Assembly: GCF_947486615.1 (NCBI RefSeq)
Contig: NZ_CANKUD010000002.1
Coordinates: 62,001 to 126,000 of the forward strand
Origin: an uncultured Modestobacter sp.
GTDB lineage: Bacteria; Actinomycetota; Actinomycetes; Mycobacteriales; Geodermatophilaceae
Length of the DNA: 64,000 bases
Direction: 5' to 3'
The notes below the pieces were generated by a model that made no database searches, was not told the DNA's origin, and saw nothing but the letters and a program-made list of their open reading frames with translations. Shown here piece after piece: positions 60,864 to 64,000 of the stretch (the first letter of the stretch is position 1; the number at the start of each line of letters is the position of its first letter). Made by a program: the position numbers and the translations under genes.

Positions 60864-60923
60864 GCCGTCGTGCGCTCGCCGTCGGTGTCCGGGTCACGGG
60901 ACCGACGGGGAGCGCACGACGGC
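60864..60923 (-). terminator. Long terminator hairpin after map
   Basis: GCCGTCGTGCGCTC plus CCGTCGGT (60864-60886) pair with ACCGACGG plus GAGCGCACGACGGC (60901-60923), with one G-G mismatch: 22 pairs, loop 14. It ends 3 bases before the map stop. Confidence 0.85.
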
Positions 60924-60926
60924 GGC

Positions 60927-61697
60927 TCAGCGCGGGGCGGTGAGGATCCTCGGGCCGTCGGCGGTGACGGCCACGGTGTGCTCGACGTGGGCCGCGCGGC
61001 TGCCGTCGGCGCTGCGCAGGGTCCAGCCGTCGGCGTCCACCCGGTAGTCGTCGCTGCCCCCGGCCAGGAACCACGGCTCGATGGCGATCACCAGCCCGGC
61101 GCGCAGCGGCACCCCGCGACCGGCCCGGCCCTCGTTGGGCACGCTCGGCGCCTCGTGCATGGACCGGCCGACGCCGTGGCCGCCCTGGTCGGTGTTGATG
61201 CCGCACCCCCCCGCCCGGCCGACCGCACCGATCGCGGCCGAGATGTCCCCGATCTTGTTGCCGACCACCGCGGCGGCAATGCCGGCGGCCAACGCCCGCT
61301 CGGTGGTCTCCACCAGCTGCAGGTCCTCCGGGCGTGGCGTGCCGATCGGGTAGGTGCGGGCAGCGTCGCCCACCCAGCCGTCCAGGGTGGCACCGGCGTC
61401 CACGCTGAGCAGGTCGCCGTCCTCGAGCTCCTGGGACGTCGGGATGCCGTGCAGCGCGACGTCGTTGACCGACAGGCAGAGCACACCGGGGAACGGCGGC
61501 GTGCTGCGCAGCGGTGCGTAGCCGAGGAACGGGGAGGTCGCGCCGGCATCGGCGAGGACCTGGCGGGCGACGGCGTCCAACTCGGTCAGCCGGACCCCGG
61601 GCGCGGCCAGGGCGTGCACCGCGGCGTGCATGTCGGCGACCACCGCCCCGGCGGCGCGCATGGCGTCGATCTCCCCGGGTGTGCGCAGCTCGATCAT
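60927..61697 (-). CDS. map: Methionine aminopeptidase, type I
   Basis: A 256-residue metallo-aminopeptidase removing initiator Met. Metal ligands are in LLSVDAGATLDGWVGDAART, QGGHGVGRSMHEAPSVPN, GLVIAIEPWF and AAHVEHTVAVT. AAGGAG precedes the ATG at 61697. It is not in the usual secY-adk-map operon, so it is probably a second paralogue. It is divergent from a small XRE regulator across a 45-base region with a palindrome. Confidence 0.95.
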   Translation of the reverse strand: MIELRTPGEIDAMRAAGAVVADMHAAVHALAAPGVRLTELDAVARQVLADAGATSPFLGYAPLRSTPPFPGVLCLSVNDVALHGIPTSQELEDGDLLSVDAGATLDGWVGDAARTYPIGTPRPEDLQLVETTERALAAGIAAAVVGNKIGDISAAIGAVGRAGGCGINTDQGGHGVGRSMHEAPSVPNEGRAGRGVPLRAGLVIAIEPWFLAGGSDDYRVDADGWTLRSADGSRAAHVEHTVAVTADGPRILTAPR

Positions 61698-61708
61698 CTG
61701 TACTCCTT

Positions 61709-61735
61709 CCGGGATTGGTATCCCGGTATTACTAT
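61709..61735. promoter_or_regulatory. Palindromic operator between map and xre
   Basis: CCGGGAT-TGGT-ATCCCGG (61709-61726) is a perfect 7-bp inverted repeat. It lies immediately before TACTAT (61730-61735), the likely xre -10, and over the map 5' leader. The placement suggests autorepression by the XRE protein. Confidence 0.6.
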
Positions 61736-61742
61736 CACGTCC

Positions 61743-62006
61743 ATGGTGCGCCCCCCGCTGACCCCCGCCGAGCGCGACCGTGGCCGCCGGCTGGGGGCGG
61801 TGCTGCGGGCGGCACGCGGTGCACGCACGCCCGGTGAGGTGGCCGCGGCGTCCGGGGTGAGCCTGGAGGCGCTGCGGAAGATCGAGTCCGGCCGGGTCCC
61901 GACACCGGCCTTCTTCACGGTCGCAGCTCTGGCCCGCGCACTCGACCTGCCGCTCGACGACCTCGCCGGGTCCCTCGACGACGCCGGCACCGCCCTCTCC
62001 GCCTGA
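61743..62006 (+). CDS. Small XRE-family helix-turn-helix regulator
   Basis: An 87-residue protein that is almost wholly an HTH_3 domain: LGAVLRAARGARTPGEVAAA, SGVSLEALRKIESGRV and FFTVAALARALDLPLDDLA. The ATG at 61743 has TACTAT 7 bases upstream and no ribosome site, so it is leaderless. It is divergent from map with a shared palindrome. Likely targets are itself and map. Confidence 0.87.
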   Translation: MVRPPLTPAERDRGRRLGAVLRAARGARTPGEVAAASGVSLEALRKIESGRVPTPAFFTVAALARALDLPLDDLAGSLDDAGTALSA

Positions 62007-62076
62007 CGTGGCCGGTCGCACACGGCCGCCCCTCGCCACCACGTGCGTGCGGCCGACCGGCGGGTAACTCCTCGGC

Positions 62077-62952
62077 GTGAGTGAGCCCCGCGTCAGCGTC
62101 GTCATCGCGACCATGGACCGGCGAGAGTCGCTGCTGCGCTCGCTCGACCGGCTCGACTGCCCCGGCGGCCCTCCGGTGATCGTGGTGGACAACGCCTCCG
62201 CCGACGGCACCGCCGACGCCGTCCGGTCAGCCCGTCCCCGGGTCGACGTGCTCGAGCTCCCGGCCAACGCCGGCGCGGTGGCGCGCAACCGCGGCGTGCA
62301 GCGTGCCGCCACCCGCTACGTGGCCTTCGCCGACGACGACTCCTGGTGGGAGCCGGGCGCACTGGAGGCGGCGGCCGACCTCCTCGACGCCCACCCGGAG
62401 GTGGCGGTGGTCGTCGGCCGGGTGCGGATGGCGCACGACGGCAGCGAGGACGCCGTCACCGGCAAGCACCGCGCCGAGCTGCTGGGCCGCTCCCCCGCCG
62501 GCCCGCTGGTGCTGAGCTTCCCGGCGTTCGCCGCCGTGGTCCGCCGGGACGCCCACCTGGCCGTCGGCGGCTTCTCCCCGTTCCTGTTCTTCGGCGGCGA
62601 GGAGCACCTGCTCGCCCTCGACCTCGCCGCCGCGGGGTGGCAGCTGGTGTTCGCCGAGGACGTCGCCGCCTGGCACGACCCGGCCGGCCCGGACCAGCCG
62701 GGCCCCATGCGCTGGGCGCTGCAGACCCGCAACGACGTCCTGGTCGACTGGCTGCGCCGGCCGCTGTCGGTGGCACTGACCGCCACCGGCCGGCTGGCGT
62801 CCCGGGCCGTGCACGACCGGGGCGCCCGCTCCGCCCTGGCCGGGGTGCTCCGCCGGCTCCCCGCCGCGCTGCGCCGCCGGCGACCGGTGCCCGCGGAGGT
62901 GGAACTCCGCTTCGCCACCGCCCTGCGACCGCTGGCTCAGTCGAGCAGCTGA
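62077..62952 (+). CDS. Family 2 glycosyltransferase
   Basis: A 291-residue GT-A fold enzyme. RVSVVIATMDRRESLLRSLD and VIVVDNASADGTADAV bind the nucleotide sugar; VAFADDDSWWEPGALEAAAD holds the DxD-type metal site; GGEEHLLALDLAAAGW is the acceptor-side motif. It likely builds a cell-surface polysaccharide, and a pyruvyl-transferase gene is nearby. The end overlaps the convergent P450-ferredoxin remnant by 16 bases. Confidence 0.87.
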   Translation: MSEPRVSVVIATMDRRESLLRSLDRLDCPGGPPVIVVDNASADGTADAVRSARPRVDVLELPANAGAVARNRGVQRAATRYVAFADDDSWWEPGALEAAADLLDAHPEVAVVVGRVRMAHDGSEDAVTGKHRAELLGRSPAGPLVLSFPAFAAVVRRDAHLAVGGFSPFLFFGGEEHLLALDLAAAGWQLVFAEDVAAWHDPAGPDQPGPMRWALQTRNDVLVDWLRRPLSVALTATGRLASRAVHDRGARSALAGVLRRLPAALRRRRPVPAEVELRFATALRPLAQSSS

Positions 62953-63356
62953 AGGGCCCCGGTCGGACAGGCCCGCACCGCCGTCTCCACCGCGGCCAGG
63001 TCGGTCGGCTCACCGTCCATGCTGATCAGCGAGCCGTAGAACTCGTTGAGGTCCGGGGGCATGTCCGCGATCGACACCGCGCCGGCACCCGAGGAGAACA
63101 GCGCCGGCCGGCTGCTGGTCGCCGCCACGTCGGCGTACCGGGTCACCGCGTGGTAGCCGGCGCCGGGCTCGATGAAGGGGACGACGGGTTCGGCGAAGAA
63201 CGCGAACGGGCGCTCCCGGCGCAGCCGGTCGAGGACGGCGTGCCGCACCTCCGGCGGTTCGCCCCAGAACACCCGGTCGGACAGGTCGACGGCGTCGAGG
63301 TCGATCGCATCGGGGTCGATGGCGTCCGGGTCGGGGCGCAGGGTGGGAGTCGGCAC
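62937..63356 (-). pseudogene. Cytochrome P450-ferredoxin deletion remnant
   Basis: An in-frame ORF of 139 residues. Residues about 1-113 look like a P450 N-terminus (VRHAVLDRLRRERPFAFF, YHAVTRYADVAATSSRPALF and EFYGSLISMDGEP). The last 22 residues (DLAAVETAVRACPTGALQ and LLD) are the C-terminal end of a 3Fe-4S/4Fe-4S ferredoxin. The I-helix, ExxR and heme-cysteine regions are missing. The join is near 63005-63012. A GGGAGG site and GTG start remain, so it may be expressed, but it cannot be a working P450. Confidence 0.65.
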
Positions 63357-63438
63357 GGTGGCCTCCCGGGGCGGACGGTCGTGGCGACCCGACGCTAGCC
63401 CAGACGTGCTCCGGGTCACACCCGTCCGGGCGCCGGTG

Positions 63439-64000
63439 TCAGCCGGCGAGCAGGCCGGTGAACCACTCCCGCGCCGCGGCGTTGCCCGCCGCACCACGCT
63501 CCTGCGCCCCGGCCAGCTCCGCGGTCAGCGTGCCCGACAGCGCATGCTCCAGGGCGGCGTCCAGGGTGGTCGGGTCGACCTCGCCGGCGCGCAGCACGAT
63601 CGGCCAGCCGAGCGCGGCCGCCTGCGCGCTCACCTTGGCGCCACCGGCGATGGCGTCGCAGGCGATCACCGGCTTCCCGTGCGCCAGCCCGAGCACCAGC
63701 GCGTGCAGCCGCATGCTGACCACCACGTCGGCCCGGCGGATCAGCGCCTCCACCTGCAGCGGGAAGCGCTCGTGCGGCTTCTCGAACAGGTCCATGGTCA
63801 GCTCGAACCACGGGATCGCCCGGGCACCCAGCCAGCCCTCGATCGCCGCGCGCACCTGGGCGGCCTGGCTGCGGTCGCCGTACTCCTCCTGCGGCGGCGC
63901 GAAGGCGACGGCCACCACGGGCACGTCCGGCGTGGTGGTGCCGATGGCCAGGTCCGGCCGGGAGATGCCCGGGGCGTCCCGCTCCCAGACCTGGTGGAAC
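63439..64000 (-). CDS. Polysaccharide pyruvyl transferase family protein, 3' part
   Basis: The C-terminal 186 residues of a protein running off the right edge, beginning FHQVWERDAPGISRPDLAIG at the boundary. The motif RRADVVVSMRLHALVLGLAH with GKPVIACD is the CsaB/WcaK pyruvyl-transferase core. It would add ketal-pyruvate to a cell-wall or surface polysaccharide. An internal GTG at 63924 could be mistaken for its start. The neighbouring GT2 gene supports a glycan role. Confidence 0.8.
   Translation of the reverse strand, partial: FHQVWERDAPGISRPDLAIGTTTPDVPVVAVAFAPPQEEYGDRSQAAQVRAAIEGWLGARAIPWFELTMDLFEKPHERFPLQVEALIRRADVVVSMRLHALVLGLAHGKPVIACDAIAGGAKVSAQAAALGWPIVLRAGEVDPTTLDAALEHALSGTLTAELAGAQERGAAGNAAAREWFTGLLAG

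Overview
The window is chromosomal DNA from a very GC-rich actinobacterium. Frequent GTG starts, four-base ATGA/GTGA gene overlaps, WhiB1, a SigR/RsrA pair, bL37, nickel SOD and Kgd all fit this. Gene content and protein character fit best with the Geodermatophilaceae (Geodermatophilus, Blastococcus, Modestobacter); that placement is inferred, since no search could be run. There is no IS element, prophage, integrase or CRISPR array; this is mostly core genome.

Region 1 (1-21144, almost all minus strand) is the conserved actinobacterial block argS-lysA-hom-thrC-thrB-rho-rpmE-prfA-prmC-sua5-(glyA)-wecA-atpI-atpBEFHAG. Read in transcription order it runs from position 21144 down to 1, and atpG is cut by the window edge. 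It combines Arg-tRNA charging, the aspartate-family amino acids, termination and release factors, and the F-type ATP synthase. A plus-strand GH114-like lipoprotein gene (8844-9662) interrupts the block.

Region 2 (21145-28315) holds a DUF3105/DUF305 membrane pair, tRNA-Arg(CCG), an ABC-F ATPase, a class III nucleotide cyclase and an ABC exporter pair. Region 3 (28316-34129) holds kgd with the small DUF6104 gene, a membrane hydrolase, and the divergent nickel SOD pair sodX/sodN. Region 4 (34130-40100) holds a SpoIIE-type phosphatase, the phospholipid genes psd-pssA, a GNAT, a HAD phosphatase and a diacylglycerol kinase-like gene.

Region 5 (40101-52829) resembles the mycobacterial whiB1-pdtaS-TB7.3-rshA-sigH-aroA-rsgA neighbourhood. 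It adds a degenerate biotin-carboxylase homologue beside the biotinyl carrier, the 24-residue bL37, a Cys-tRNA(Pro) deacylase-like gene, a membrane spermidine-synthase-like gene, SRAP and an aldehyde dehydrogenase. Region 6 (52830-64000) is more accessory: a peptidase E-like gene, a DUF2087 regulator, hisN, a xylulokinase-like gene, a GAF-ANTAR regulator, the transsulfuration pair (cystathionine beta-synthase and a gamma-lyase/synthase), map facing a small XRE regulator, a GT2 glycosyltransferase, a P450-ferredoxin deletion remnant, and a pyruvyl-transferase gene that runs off the edge.

The most unusual signals are: (i) a dispersed palindromic element sitting immediately after stop codons in a fixed register, TGA-NN-AAGGRCC, in six of seven copies, with compensatory stem changes; (ii) a sigma-R-type promoter placed so that its transcript would start at an in-frame upstream GTG of sigR, giving a 48-residue N-terminal extension; (iii) the pseudo-biotin carboxylase paired with a TB7.3-like carrier; (iv) the P450-ferredoxin remnant; and (v) many -10 boxes 6-9 bases before start codons, implying widespread leaderless mRNAs.
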